Source of the DNA: Deroplatys truncata
Lineage: Eukaryota > Arthropoda > Insecta > Mantodea > Mantidae
Assembly: GCA_030765065.1 (NCBI GenBank)
Contig: CM060988.1
Coordinates: 177,361,065 to 177,425,064 of the forward strand
Direction: 5' to 3'
Length of the DNA stretch: 64,000 nucleotides
Below the pieces are notes generated by a model, which saw nothing but the letters and a program-made list of their open reading frames with translations, had not been told where the DNA came from and ran no database searches. Positions 11,924-24,327 of this stretch are shown here, in pieces. A program made the translations under genes and the position numbers. Position 1 is the stretch's first letter. Every line of letters begins with the position of its first letter.

Positions 11924-12712
11924 TTTATTTTTCTTGAAATCTTGTTGCTTTCGATATAATCAGCTGTGAAGTTAAAAGGAAACCTGTATAGTTTTTGTGT
12001 GGATTTTAGTTAACGTAATGAGCAACTTGCGGGCGTACTGTGGGATTTCGTCTAGTTGCTCGATATTACACTGGGAGCAAGTAAATAAATTTTAAAACAA
12101 TCAAACTTCGATGTCAAACAGTTGTTTGTATTTAAATTGCGTTCCCAATCAGGTTTTATGTGCAACATTAAGTAACGTTTGCTAATGTTGTGCACATGAA
12201 TGGCATGAGCACCACCAGGGGGCAACGTCCGCGGCTCAAGGGTTTACGATACACTAGAGACGCGGCATTCACTTGTTTTTCTGTGTAAACACAGCCTCAA
12301 AGTGTTCCCAGCAGACATTCTCCTAGGGTCAAACCTCCGAACGTCATAAAGGGACCAACTGTTTGTCGTGAATTATGAACAGGCATGGTAAAGCAACCAG
12401 AGGGCAGTGCTTTTCGGCCACCACTGCTGGAGGTGAACGAAAAAACGATCCCACCACATACTGCAGGGATGTACAGTCTCTGAATGAGGGATCCACATCC
12501 CGCTTCGAAGCCGCATGGTACGATACACTTGATGTATGACAGTCACACGACTTTCCTCACGCAGCAATTCTATAGGATGTTAATAAAAATCCATTACTTT
12601 ATCTACACAGAGTCTATGAAAGCAATATTTTCGGATACAGACGGAAAATGAAACAAATTACTACTTTACTCCCTTAGGTCCATTTCTTTATGTGCATGAA
12701 CTGACATTTTTT
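11924..12712. other. Unassigned stretch
   Basis: 12180-12560 is GC-richer. A minus-strand frame of 64 codons (12373-12567) contains MRLRSGMWIPHSETVHPC and is not recognised. It may be a decayed element. Confidence 0.4.
12212..12224 (+). promoter_or_regulatory. CTCF-like motif
   Basis: CCACCAGGGGGCA fits the known CTCF core consensus CCASYAGRKGGCR at every position. Insects possess CTCF, but occupancy cannot be judged from sequence. Confidence 0.35.
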
Positions 12713-13434
12713 ACTTCCTCTACTACGTATAGTAAGTAGGGCAAGTATTGTATTCCACCCAAAAATTCCATACCGAGATTTCACCGGAAATATATGTTTT
12801 GAGACCTCCTGAATCCAAAAAAAAGCATTTTTGGAAACATGTCCGTGTGTGTGTGTCTGTGAACAGCATAACTCAGAAACGAACAGTCGGATAAACACCA
12901 CTTGGTAATTAGGTTCAGTATCTTCCAGAGATGCCACACGAAGGTTTTCAAGAAAATTCCTCCACCCCGGATTACGCTTTACGTGGAACATTTTTCGAAA
13001 ATTTTAATTTTCTCAAAAATGGCTCTAACGATTTTAAATAAAATATCATATATTTAAGATATTTTCATGACAAATAAAATTTATATCTTGAATTTTCTGG
13101 GAATGTCTCCAAAAGTATTCTTCATTGTGAACCACTTTTGCATAACTGCACAAAAATGTATATCGCGTTAATATACACAATTTATGTCATATACATTTTT
13201 TTGTTGAGTGAACCATTTTCGAGATATTGCTTGTTATTCCCATACAAAGAGAATGGAATACTCCGCATAGCAAACAGCTCTTAAAACATTTGACTACCAT
13301 ATTCCCCTTGCATCTACAAGAAAATTAGCAATAAGATTAACATCTCGGTTAACATGAAGCATATGGAGAATAAACGTTTGTAAAAATAGTTTGTACAAGA
13401 GTAGAGAAAGTCATGTGCGTGTAACACATCAGAT
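12713..13434 (+). mobile_element. Family A1 copy with internal deletions
   Basis: Both termini present (ACTTCCTCTACTACG; ACACATCAGAT). Shortened to about 720 bp, mainly around 13150 and 13240-13300. Confidence 0.9.
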
Positions 13435-13565
13435 CGTTTTTAGTTTTCTGGGCGTATTCTGAAGGCACCATTGTTTTCTCCTTTAAAGATTTACCCCAAA
13501 AGTGCCATTATTAGAGCATTTTTCAAAATTACATTTTAATGCATTGTTCTTAAAAATTCTGAAGT

Positions 13566-14362
13566 GGTACACACACCATGACTTTCTCTACACCCTATAG
13601 TTTATTTGTGGGTACACAAATTACTCTTACGGAAGTTTATTCTTCTATCTACTTAATTTTAATACAAATAAACCTTTCCCGAAAGAGCTACGTTACACAT
13701 AGATACAAAGAGAACAGCGATAGTCAAATGTTTAACAACTGGACGCTATATGCTGGCTTTAAGATTCCATACTGTTTCCATGACATCGCGAGAAAGGCTA
13801 AGTATTGAACAATTTAAAGCATTAATAATGGATATCTCCGAAATGGCTAATACCACAAAAAGGTTATTGGAAATAAAATGTGTCTTTTAAAGAGATTTAC
13901 ATTTCTTGTGTACTGCGTTTTCGTCTATCGCTTATCGTTTATCAGTTGTAAAGATTATGTAATACTCTGAATGAAGAGGACTTCACGGGATATTGTCAGA
14001 AAATTTAAGTTATCTATTTTTAAAGCAATATCTTTAATATATGCTATTTTAAAAAACATGTTTTTTTAGAAAATAAAAAATTGCTAAAATCTTCCCCGTA
14101 AACGGTAGTTTGGGGTGGGGAATTTTCTTGAAAACCATCCTGTCCATTTCTGGAAGATACTGAACTTAAACACCAAGTTTGGTGTTCATCTGACTTACCG
14201 TTTTTGAGTTATAGTGTCCACAGATACACACAAACACATATGGTCAGTTTTATAAAATGCATATTTTATTCATGGGCTCTCAAAACATGTATTTCCGTTG
14301 AAGAGTTTTTGGATGGAGTGCAATACGTTTTTTACCTACTAGGATGTGGTAGAGAAAATAAA
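13566..14362 (-). mobile_element. Family A (A2) copy
   Basis: Near full length, from CATGACTTTCTCTACACCC to GGTAGAGAAAATAAA. Diverged, with the segment CAACTGGACGCTATATGCTG typical of A2. Confidence 0.88.
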
Positions 14363-14405
14363 AATATTAGTTTGCAAATAATGTAACCGTATGTAAAAAA
14401 CAAAA

Positions 14406-15104
14406 ATCTGATGTGTTGCACTCATATGCGTTTCCCTACTCTTGTACAAACTATTTTTACAAACGCTTATTCTCCATCTACTTCATGTTAATCGAGATGT
14501 TAATCTTATTGCTAATTTTCTTGTAGGTGCAAGGGGAATATGGTAGTATTTAAGCGATAGTCAAATATTTTAAGCGCTGGTTGCTACGTGGAGTAGTCCA
14601 TTCTCTTTGTATGTCCAGGACATTAAAAAACGAATAACGAATTCCAATTTGAGAAAATGTATAAGTATTGGGAAAATTCAAACAAATAAGAAGGAATATC
14701 TCGGAAATGATTCACTCGTTTTTGTGTAGAAAAATTTTGTCTTTTTGACTTTTGGGGACATTCCCAGAAAATTCAAGATATACATTTTATTTTTCATGAA
14801 AATATTTTAAACATATGATATTTTAATCAAAATCGTTAGAGCCATTTTTGAGAAAATTAAAATTTTCGAAAAATGTTCCATGTAAAGGGTAGTCTGGGGG
14901 TGGAGATTTTCTTGAAAATCTTCGTGTCGCATGTTTGAAAGATACTGAACTTGTATACAAAGTTTGGTATTTATCAGACTTTTCTAAAAGTTATTTTTAT
15001 GGATTTAAGGCGCCACAATACATGTGTTTCCGGTGAAATCTCGGTATCGAATTTTTGGGTGGAATACAATACCTCCCCTAATTACTATACGCAGTAGAGA
15101 AAGT
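14406..15104 (-). mobile_element. Family A1 copy with internal deletion
   Basis: TCTGATGTGTTGCACTC to GCAGTAGAGAAAGT. The internal part around 14720-14755 is collapsed and the CA tract region is missing. Confidence 0.9.
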
Positions 15105-16070
15105 AAAAATAGTGTATTCTGCTGTGAATACTTTCTTAGAAAATGCACACTGAAAGTGATCAATTTAACATGACAGAGATAGAAGATAAATTTTCTGCCC
15201 TTAAGCTACAAGTTTTACGCTAAGTTGTTCAAGCGATAAGCTGAACTTATACGTGGTTTGGTTTAAACCGTACTGAGCTGTGGTTTAAGCTAAGGAGTGC
15301 CCGTGTTATCTGAAGACGATATTATTGATGAGAAAATGCAAATTATTTTAAACCATATTGTGACGTACGAACATTGTTGCGTAAATGACCTGGCTGCCCG
15401 GATCGGGTATTGCGCAAGAGGGGAGGGGATAAGCGAGTTAGCATAGCGTTACCACGCCGAGTTGAGCGTGGGGGTTCAGTAGAGTCGAGACTAGTCACTG
15501 TTCGAGTCAAGACGTGCGTGTGTGTGCGCGCTGCCCATGCGTCCAAGCATGGCGTCCTCACCGACAGACATGGAAACAAGGAGGTATTGTATCCCTTTAC
15601 ATCAATAAACCCACTTACCATCCATCGTCCTTATGTTTAAATTATCATAGTAGATAGTCCCTTCCCTCATCCACGCCATGTATTAATAGTTTTCCTAGAA
15701 GTATTCTGATATATTTTTCATATTTCTCTTAGCTGCGTCCCCCGTCTGACCTCGTATAATGTAAACTAATAACTAAGATCTTTCGGTACGGAGTTGCTCT
15801 ACCCCCATTGAGCTAGTTTGTTTAGAGGTCACGACAATATACACAACAGAAGACGATTTGGAATATTCAGAATGCTCCAAACCATTTTCACGTATGGAAT
15901 GACCGAGAATTCTACGGGAGATTTCGATTAAATAAACTATGATGATGCCAGAATTTATTTATGATACAATTTAACATAAAATCGGCTAGTAAACAAAACT
16001 TAAATTTAACCTCGATGCCTTTATCGGATACACAGTCACACTCATTGCCGTCACATCTACATATAACATA
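15105..16070. other. Unassigned stretch with GC-rich block
   Basis: 15360-15640 is unusually GC-rich and has overlapping open frames on both strands without recognisable domains. It holds AATAAA at 15605. A tRNA-like A box (TAGCTCAATGGGGGTAGAGC) lies on the minus strand near 15797-15816. Nothing can be assigned firmly. Confidence 0.35.
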
Positions 16071-16871
16071 CGAGGTGTGAGCAAAAAGTTTCCGGAATGA
16101 CGTCATAAATACTACACAACAGTTTGCTTTGTCTAATCTGCACTGTCACCCTCAAAATAGTCTCCTTGGGAGTTGATACACTTGTCCCAGCGCTTCTGCC
16201 ACTGCTGGAAGCACCTCTAGAAGTCCTCTTCTTTCAACATGTTCAGAGCCTTCTGCGATTCACGATGGATGACATCGGTGTCTTCAAAACGGGAAAAGAA
16301 AAAAGTCCTCTGGTGCTAAATCTGGAGAATAGGCGGGATGGGGAACAGTATTCATCCTATTTTGATCCAAAAATTGGCGAACAGAAAGGGCTTTGTGCGC
16401 GGGCGCATTGTCATGGTGCAGGAACATGTCTAAATTGTCTTTCAAAATGCTTTGAACACTTCCAATAGAGAGAGTCTTAATGAGTCAGAAGGTTCTTTTT
16501 GTAATGCGCCTATCATTTAAGAGCATTTCCCTCACCTGATTGATATTTTCATCAGTTTTGCTGGAACAGGGTCGCCCCGAACGATCTGCATCTTTAACTG
16601 ATGTCACACCACTTTTAAATTTCGAAAACCACTCAAATGCTCGTTCTTTGTTCTTCGTAATCTGACAGTTTTGCTACGCGGAAAAATCGCAGCACGTGCA
16701 AAACACGTGTTCACTTCAGAGCGTCTACCTCTTCACTACATGGTCACAGGAAGTCACGTGACCTCTTATTTTAATTGGGAAGGAACGCTGCATGTACAGG
16801 GTAAGAATTAAGTAAATCTCAGCGTCAGCATTGTTGTGAAGCCATTACGGAAACTTTTTGATCACACCTCG
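16071..16871 (-). mobile_element. Internally deleted mariner with intact TIRs
   Basis: 801 bp between TA dinucleotides (16069-16070 and 16872-16873). TIRs of about 29 bp: CGAGGTGTGAGCAAAAAG at the left, CGAGGTGTGATCAAAAAG at the right (reversed), both continuing TTTCCG.AATG. The interior encodes two joined pieces of a mariner transposase on the minus strand. Its TIRs should still be recognisable by a related transposase, but it cannot make one. Confidence 0.92.
16230..16690 (-). pseudogene. Mariner transposase with central deletion
   Basis: Reading the minus strand, the N-terminal half gives ERAFEWFSKFKSGVTS, then ADRSGRPCSSKTDENI, then REMLLNDRRITKRTF and SIGSVQSILKDNLDM. This runs at once into HHDNAPAHKALSVRQFL (second catalytic Asp) and PHPAYSPDLAPEDFFLFPF (third Asp). 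The stretch that should separate LKDNLDM from HHDNAPAH, with the first catalytic Asp, is missing: a classic internal-deletion derivative. One further stop lies in the N-terminal half, and the C-terminus is frameshifted after FFLFPF. Confidence 0.88.
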
Positions 16872-17634
16872 TATTTTTTTGTTCAGTAACACAGCAAACA
16901 ATCCTTCTCTTAACGTTGACGTTATATGCAAGTGAAAGTGGCACCTCAAAGCATGCTGAGCTATCAAAGTTGTTTCACACCGTTCTAATCCACTTTTCGT
17001 ATTGCAATGTTTACCCATGTTTTGTTTTCCTTACTCCATAATAATTTGTCCGATCGCTTGCACCCTATTGCATGCTTACGTTACTTCACAAGTTTTAGGG
17101 GAATGCTGACTACTTGAGAAGCAAAGTCCTACATTTTGACTGATTTTTCGGTCATTTTAACTTTATATTACTGGATAATCTACAAAAGCTTATTGTAGGA
17201 ACAATATCGTCATAAACAAACGATGGGAATTCACTTGATGCGCATGCCCAAGTGTTACCAACTTTATTTTCCGTGGAAGTTTTCAGCTCAGTAAAGTCGA
17301 ATCTGGTTGCCTTACTGTTAAACTTGCAAAGCTTAAACCAGAGCTTAAGCCTTGATTAAGCGGCGTCCATTTCTTACTAAAGTTTCAGCTTAAGCCTAAA
17401 CTGTGAAACCGGCCCTTAAAGTGGTACTAGATATCCCTTGCGAATAACTCGCACACCCCTGATACATATATACCAGTACATAGACCATACATTTTTATTC
17501 ACTCCAATCCATTACAAATATAAAACTAAAGCACTTAAAACCTTCCCTCGTGCAGTAAAGCGTAACAATTGTGCGTTGACATGAAATTTAGAATATATAA
17601 AATGTTCGCAGCAGTAAATATACCCCCCCCAAAA
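16872..17634. other. Unannotated stretch
   Basis: No recognisable gene or repeat. AT-rich. Confidence 0.4.
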
Positions 17635-17723
17635 AAATTATGTGATATATTCAAACGATCATCTTTATTAGTGGGTATACAAAATATTCTTACTAAAGCT
17701 TATTTTTCTATCTACTACATGAG
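17635..17723 (-). mobile_element. Family A (A2) 3'-end fragment
   Basis: Only the CAGA-end head survives (TTATGTGATATATTCAAAC to TTTCTATCTACTACATG). Confidence 0.75.
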
Positions 17724-18674
17724 ACAGTATTTTTAACACTTAAATGATTTCAGTCTAATTATATAATATATAAATTCAATAACAGCCCGTCTTAAAGCAA
17801 TATGTGCATGTAACAATATATAAAAATGTATATTACAATCATTGTATATGTTTATATTATTGTATACATGTGTAATAACGTTATGTGAATGTATTACATA
17901 AGTTAATAATGTAGAAGCTGTGAGAATAATAGGTTAAAAGTTGCTAACAATGAGGTATCCTTGAGGCAATAATGAATTTGAAAGTTTAACAATACTACTT
18001 GTAATTCTTGGAAGCAATAATGTAATTTTTGTAACAGTTTATAAAATAGCCAATCAACAACCAGAAACAGCTTTAGTTAAGTGAAGGTATTCTATTGGAG
18101 TAGGATTAGCCAATCAGAAACTGAAATATAGCAAAATTTACAAATTCAGAAGTCAGTTGCTTGTACACAGTGTTCCTAACCGGACGCGAGATGCGTCCTC
18201 GAGAAATTTAATACGTATTCAGTGTGAGACGAAAAATAGTTTACGTGTTAAAAAGTGCAAGTAGTTAATAAAAAAAATCTTATAGCTCTCTCTCTCTCTA
18301 TATCAGCGAAGTGTTATTTAAATTGTGTAAAACATTAATGAATGGAGTGAAGTAAAATTATAATCTGTGTAAGCTTACATTCTTCAGTCGCACCACTTCC
18401 TGCTAAGACATTCATGTCTCTAAAAAAGAGTATAAATACTGACGCAGCCGAGGCAAACATAAATATATAATATTTAAATAAACAGTTAAAATTACAGAGT
18501 TAATATTTTTTAAACATTTTTTGGGACAAAGGCCACCGGAAAGTACATTTAGGGGAAGGCCAGAAACTTTTTACCATACGTGCGGTTGCAACTACTTGAA
18601 GTTCGGTTCCCCAACAGTTGAACTACAAAACAACTACTTCAAATCCGCTTTCCATACGTAGCAGCAATAAAACT
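17724..18674. other. Unassigned stretch with promoter-like motifs
   Basis: Contains GCCAATCA twice (about 18050 and 18109), an inverted CCAAT (TATTGG, about 18092), a TATA-like GTATAAATA (18429) and AATAAA (18478). A short (TC)n tract lies at 18286-18300. This could be a promoter or part of an old retroelement; no coding sequence was seen. Confidence 0.35.
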
Positions 18675-19419
18675 TCTTCATACATTTTGATCCAAGTAAA
18701 CCTTTGTAAAAATAGCTTCATTATACGTTTCGTTACAGATAGAAAGGGAACAGCGATAGTCAAATGTTTTAAGAAATGGACGCTATATGGTGGCCTTAAA
18801 ATTCCATACTGTTTCCACGACATCGCGAGAAACAACTGAAAAACGATGGGACTTAAAATGAATAAGTATTGAACAATTCGAACCCTTAATAACGGATATC
18901 TCAGACATGACTTATGCCACAAAAACTTATTTGAAGTCATTGTGTGTTTTAAAGAGGTATACATTCGTCTATCGCTTAACGTTTACAAGTTATACAAGAT
19001 TCCTTTCGAATGAAGATGATTTCCTAGGTTATTCCGACAAAATTCAAGATATGCATATTATTTGTCATGTAAATATATTTCATACAGATATGTTATTTTA
19101 ATAAAAATCGTTAGAGCCATATTTTAGAAAATTAATTATCGAGAAATTTCCGTTTAAAGAGTAGTTCAGGTGTTCGGATTTTCTTAAAAATCTTTGTGTC
19201 GCGTTTTTGGAAGATATTAAACTCAACTACCAAGTTTGGTATTTATCCGACTTTGCGTTTCTGAGTTAGGTTGTTTGCACACACACACACAGGTTTTCAA
19301 AAGTGCTGTATTTGGATTCAGGGCGCCTCTAAACATGTATTTCCAGTGAGATCTCGTATAGAATTTGGGGTGAAATAAAATACCTTCTTTACCTACTAGG
19401 TGCGTGGTCGAGAAAATTA
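18675..19419 (-). mobile_element. Family A (A2) copy lacking its CAGA end
   Basis: Starts inside the consensus (GATCCAAGTAAACCTTTG) and runs to GGTGCGTGGTCGAGAAA. Old and diverged. Confidence 0.85.
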
Positions 19420-19960
19420 AAATGGATAGTCAATGAAGGGCCGAAACGTTGTCTTGGAGTGGCTTGAGCGAAGGGTAGTTTGCCTATGCATGATGACATA
19501 AAGCGCCGAGGCAGTAAATGCAACGAATTGTTGACACAATTCTGGACGCCGCACCCCAAGAATAGGAGGGGAGGGGTAAGGAACCTCTCACACTTTACGA
19601 CAATTTCCATAATATGACCAGGTCTGGGGAATCGTAAATCGCGTGGCATATTGCTTTCTTATCCTCCAACACGGAGGCATTTAGGAAAACTTTCATGCTT
19701 AACGACCCTTGAAAAAGTTTGGAGTACTCGCAAGGAAAGACCTAAGGTAACACGTATATACAAGTAGCTTTTCTTTTTGTGGAGTTGTTTTAGCGTTTTC
19801 AAGTATTTGGCATTCATACAACAGAGAGAAGTGCGCAATTAGACATAAATAGAAATTGCTTATTCAGACCAATATAAGCAACACGCTTTCGTAAATTGGA
19901 ACGGTGCATTGCAGAAATAATGCAAGGAATATACATTATATTTTTTTTTACCGCAGATAC
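19420..19960. other. Unassigned stretch
   Basis: Moderately GC-rich at 19430-19650. A minus frame of 86 codons there shows no domain. Probably repeat-derived. Confidence 0.35.
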
Positions 19961-20799
19961 TGGCGTGCGTAAAAGGTGGCCCGTAATGGAACGCAGTTGT
20001 TTATGTTGGTACTGACAAATTGTCGCAGTTCTCAATGGCTTGTGTCATCTTATTTTATTGGGTGCTTATTGTTTAATTGCTTTTTAAATTTGGGTTCTCG
20101 TTCTCCGGCTAGCTATTATAACTCAGTCGAGCAAGTGTCTCTAAGCAGGGTGTGTAAACGGAAAGGAGTTGTTGCTAAAAGATAACACTGATAAAAAATT
20201 TGAATCTAGACTTTTGTTGCCGTCACACTTAATTAATAAATGACATATTTAATCTTTAAACACGCCTGACTGAAACTGTAATATTTCCGAATGTAGCTGC
20301 AGTCGTTTTAGTTGCTGCGCACCAATTACTTCGCGTACTTTACATTTTTGTAACTAACTCTGCAACATGCACCTCGTGAGAGATTCTTCAGAACTGTGCA
20401 ACACTTGCTTATGGCTCGAGAATATATACTTCTTCACCTCGAATTGCCTAAACATTATAATATAGCTCTTATTGGTTACCAAATTGCGCCAACTTTAGCG
20501 TCTGTTTTGGTCAGCCAATCATTACTAACATATATACTCTAGGGAAGATATTCCCCCCATTTCTAAAAAAAAAACACGCTACCATGACGTCATTTGTTTG
20601 TCTCTTCTTAGTGATAAACAACTCACCCCCTCGGTTTATTGTTACCCACTTCTATTGTCAGTTTCAGTGAGGCCGTGTAAACTTATTTCCTAACAATACT
20701 TATGCTAACAAACATCTAAAATCCTGTACATACAATAATATTAATTTACACTACAATCACTCTGGCATTCACAGTGTTGTGATATAAAATATTGCCTCA
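19961..20799 (+). mobile_element. Solo-type LTR (LTR-1)
   Basis: Fossil long terminal repeat of about 840 bp, TG at the start and CA at the end. It is homologous along most of its length to the LTR at 31760-32696 and contains CCAAT-type motifs and a TATA-like stretch. No internal region lies beside it. No clear target duplication. Divergence from LTR-2 suggests considerable age. LTR retrotransposon; lineage not determinable. Confidence 0.7.
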
Positions 20800-21130
20800 A
20801 AATATAACCCTACCCACTACCAGCGTGAGCTGCTCTGTTCCTCGAGCATAATTTCTAACCAGGGGATTGGCACGGTACTTTACCTACCTCAAAATATGGC
20901 GGAGCTCCTAAGGGTAAAAGGTAAATTTAAAGGTAAAGAGGTACGAACGAACGGAGGAGGCGTGAGTAAAAGGTGGCCCATAATGGATCGCAGTTGTTTA
21001 TGTTGGTACTGACAAATATAGCCCTACCCACTACCAGCGTGAGCTACTCTGTTCCTTGAGCATAATTTCTAGCCAGGGGATTGGCACGGTACTTTACCTA
21101 CATCAAAGTTATGGCCGAGCTACTTATGGG
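20800..21130 (+). repeat. Local direct duplication beside LTR-1
   Basis: A block of about 120 bp starting CCCTACCCACTACCAGCGTG occurs at about 20806 and again at about 21013. Both copies run through GGGGATTGGCACGGTACTTT to GGGTAAAAGG, with a few substitutions. Confidence 0.85.
20953..21010 (+). mobile_element. Partial LTR-1-type copy
   Basis: About 58 bp nearly identical to the start of LTR-1 (AAAAGGTGGCCC.TAATGG), lying between the two duplicated blocks. Fossil LTR fragment. Confidence 0.75.
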
Positions 21131-21645
21131 TAAAAGGTAAAGAGGGCAGATCACCTTGGTCATCCGGCCCCTTGTGCTTCTATCATGACTCCTGGGAGAG
21201 AGGCATGAGGGCAGAGATCCAAGGTAGACCAGATTCAGTTGACAACGGGCGCAAGTACAGAGGCGATCCCTAATGTTTATAGATTCAACGCCTCCAGTGC
21301 CGCCCGAGACATCGGGGGTCCACCAAAGGAGCGCCAGCCCGAAATCATCCAGAGGCGGATTCGAACCGAGCAATTCCTGGATGAGGCTTCCATAGTGTGC
21401 ATAGCCGCCGCACAGCCGCAACCCGCCAAACACCGTCGCCTGGTCCTAGGAAAGACAAGGAATATGATGGGTACAGGAAATGAGGGACATGAGTGTCATT
21501 GTAGAAGATGAACCACCCCAGCAATCGCTTGCCGACCCGGGGAAACCACGAAACACCTATGGGACAGAGTGAACGTTGCCTGGGATCGAACTCGGGCCCT
21601 CCCGAACATTTACGGGGCGCCAGCTCGCTCGGTTACCGAAGGGTA
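21131..21645 (-). mobile_element. tRNA-headed SINE cluster
   Basis: On the minus strand a head with ACCGAGCGAGCTGGC and GAGTTCGATCCC (A and B boxes) is followed by GGGTCGGCAAGCGATTG. This resembles the central block of the SINEs at 7774 and 58870. A second B box (GGTTCGAATCC) lies further along, near 21355-21365, so two SINEs may be fused. The tail is ATGCCTCTCTCCCAGGAG. Short frames on both strands are shadows. Confidence 0.65.
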
Positions 21646-22130
21646 ACAATACAAGCTGGTTGTCCACGTCCTCAATAGCGGACCACGTTAAGGCACTGCG
21701 TTGAATTTAGGTGCAAAAATAAAATATAACATGAAACATAGAAATAAACCAGAAAACCTACTGTCCCATGTCACTGATGAAAGCTCTCATATAAACGATG
21801 TAGCTGTCGTCCAGTTCAACTACAGACGCAAATAATTCTCCACTCCTTTTTCTAGAAGGTCCAATTATGTTGTAGTGGTCTAGCGTTTCCTTGTGTACCT
21901 ACGTATCGAAACTCTTTCATAGTGGCGGTATCCGAACCACCCCTTCATTTCACATCGATTATAACATCGTTCAATATTCTTATTTATATATATGGATTGT
22001 TTTTCAGGCCAGTCACCTAAAGAAGTGATACCGACTGGATGGAGTCAAAGGTTGATTACTCGAAAGTGGAAACATTACGGAGAAAAAATTACTATTGCGA
22101 TGGGAATGGGCCACATTTTATGCACGTCGG
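21646..22130. other. Unannotated stretch
   Basis: No gene or recognised repeat. Confidence 0.4.
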
Positions 22131-22710
22131 TGTACAGGGTAGGTAGAGAAGGTATTGCATTCCACTCAAAAATTCGATGTCAACATTTCACCAGAAAATA
22201 TGTTTTCAGGCTCCCTGAATAAAAAAAATTAGAAAAATGTCCGTCTGTGTGTGAGTGTGCATGTCTGAACGGGTAACTCAAAAACGAAAAGTCGGTTAAA
22301 TGCCAAACTTGGTATTTTAGTTCAGTATCTTCCAAAGTTGCAACACGAAGATTTTCAAGAAAATCCTCCAACACCATACTACCATTTACATGCAGTATTT
22401 TACAAAATTTTTCATTTTCTCAAAAATGGCTCAAACAACTTTGATTAAAATACCACATATTTAAGATATTTACATAGAAAATAAAATTTATATCCTGAGT
22501 TTTCTGGGAAAAGCTTCTGAGGTTCTATTCATTCGGGAGGAATTTTATAAAAATCTTGCATAACTGGTAAACGTTAACCGATGGACGAAAACGTACTTCA
22601 CAAAAAATTTCTCTCTCTTCAAAATACACAATTTATTGCAAATAATTTTTTTGCAGCTTTAGCCATTTCGAAGATATTCGTTATAATGGTTCGAATGATC
22701 GATACTTTTA
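22131..22710 (+). mobile_element. Family A (A2) copy, left two-thirds
   Basis: Diverged start (GGTAGAGAAGGTATTGC) to GATCGATACTTTT, where the next family A copy begins at a T-run. The remainder is not found beyond it. Confidence 0.82.
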
Positions 22711-22714
22711 TTTT

Positions 22715-23559
22715 TACATCTTCTACTGCGTATAATTAGGGGACGTATTGTATTCGACCCCAAATAAAATCGATACCAAGATTTCACCGGAAATTCATGT
22801 TTTGCGGTCCCTGAATAAAAAAAAAAGCATTTTTAGAAAAAGTCCATGTGTGTGTGTCTGTGAACAGCATAACTAAAAAACGAAATGTCATATAAACACC
22901 AAACTTGTTTAAATTTAGTATCTTCCAAAGATGCGACAGAGTGTTTTCAAGAAAATCCTCCCCACCACTTCAACTACCCTTTACAGGGAACATTTTTCAA
23001 AAATGTTGATTTCCTAAAAAATGGTCTAACGATTTTGATTAAGATATCAGATATTAAAGATATTTACATGACATATAAAATGTATATCTTGAATTTTCTG
23101 CGGATACCCTATGAAGTGCTCTTCATTCGGAAGGAATTTTGTATAATCTTGTATAACTGGTAAACAAGCTATACATGAAAACATACCATACAAAAATTAA
23201 TTCTCTTTAAAACACACGATTTACTTCAAATACGTTTTTCTGTGGCATAAGCCGTTTCTAAGATATCCGTTTGTTCAATACTAGTCATTCTTTTAGTCTC
23301 GTCAGTATTCAGTTGTTTCTCGCGATGTCATGGAAACAGTATGGAATTTTAAGGCCAGCATATAGCGCCCAGTTGTTAAACATTTGACTATCGCTGTTCC
23401 CTTTGTATCTATAACGAAATGTGTAATGTAGCTGTTTCTGTCAGGGTTTATTTGAATAAAAATGTAGTGGATAGAAAAATAAACTTTAGTAAGAATAGTT
23501 TGTATACGCACTAGTAAAGACAGATGATACAGAAAGTTATGGGAATGTATCACATTAGA
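22715..23559 (+). mobile_element. Family A (A2) copy, full length
   Basis: Begins in a T-run with ACATCTTCTACTGCG and ends TATCACATTAGA. Includes the A2 block with the reversed CAACTGGGCGCTATATGC. Confidence 0.88.
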
Positions 23560-23569
23560 TTTTTAGATA

Positions 23570-24327
23570 AAGGTGCGTTTATCTGTGAACAGCGTAACTA
23601 AAAAACGAAAAGTAGTATAAATACTAAATTTGGTATTTCAGTTCAGTATCTTTCAAAAATGCGACACGAAGATTTTCAAGAAAGTCCCTCTACCCCGGAC
23701 TAACCTCTACTTGGGCATTTTTTTGGAAATTTTTTATTTTCTAAAAAATGGCTCTTAAGGATTTTGATTAAAATACCATATATTAAATATATATATATGT
23801 GTGTGTAAAATGAAATGTGTATCTTGAATTTTCTGGAAATGGTATTTGAAGTCCGCTTCATTCGGAAGAAATTTTCTATAATCTTGTATAACTTGTAAAC
23901 GTTAAGCGATAGACGAATGCGTACTACACAAGAAATGTAGATCTCTTTAAACAAACAATTTTATTACAAATAAATTTTTTGTGGCATCAGCCATTTCCGA
24001 GATATTCGTTATTATTGGTTTGAATTGTTCAGTACTTAGCTATTCTTTTTTAAAGTCCTGTCAACATTCAATTGCTTCTCTCGATGGAGAAACATCATGG
24101 ATACAGTTTGGAATTTTAAAGCAGTGTATAGCGTTCAGTTCTTAAACATTCGGCTATTGCTGTTCTCTGTGTATCTTTAACGAAATCTGTAATGTAGCTG
24201 TTTTTGCAAAAGCTTTTTTGGATTAAAAAGTAGTAGATATAAAAATAAGTTTAGTAAGACTAGTTTATATATTCAGTAATAAACATGTAGTGGGCAGAGA
24301 AAGCCATGTGAATATATCACATCATAT
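23570..24327 (+). mobile_element. Family A (A2) copy lacking its ACTTT end
   Basis: Starts at the TG-tract region (CTGTGAACAGCGTAAC) and ends ATATCACATCATA. Lies head to tail with two other A2 copies. Confidence 0.85.

Noticed and set aside
15343-15640. Overlapping 92- and 76-codon frames in a GC-rich block
   Set aside because: Low-complexity composition and antisense overlap; GC-rich sequence gives open frames by chance.
18050-18490. A host promoter with CCAAT and TATA motifs
   Set aside because: Motifs are short and the region lies among repeats with no downstream coding sequence; it may equally be part of an old retroelement.
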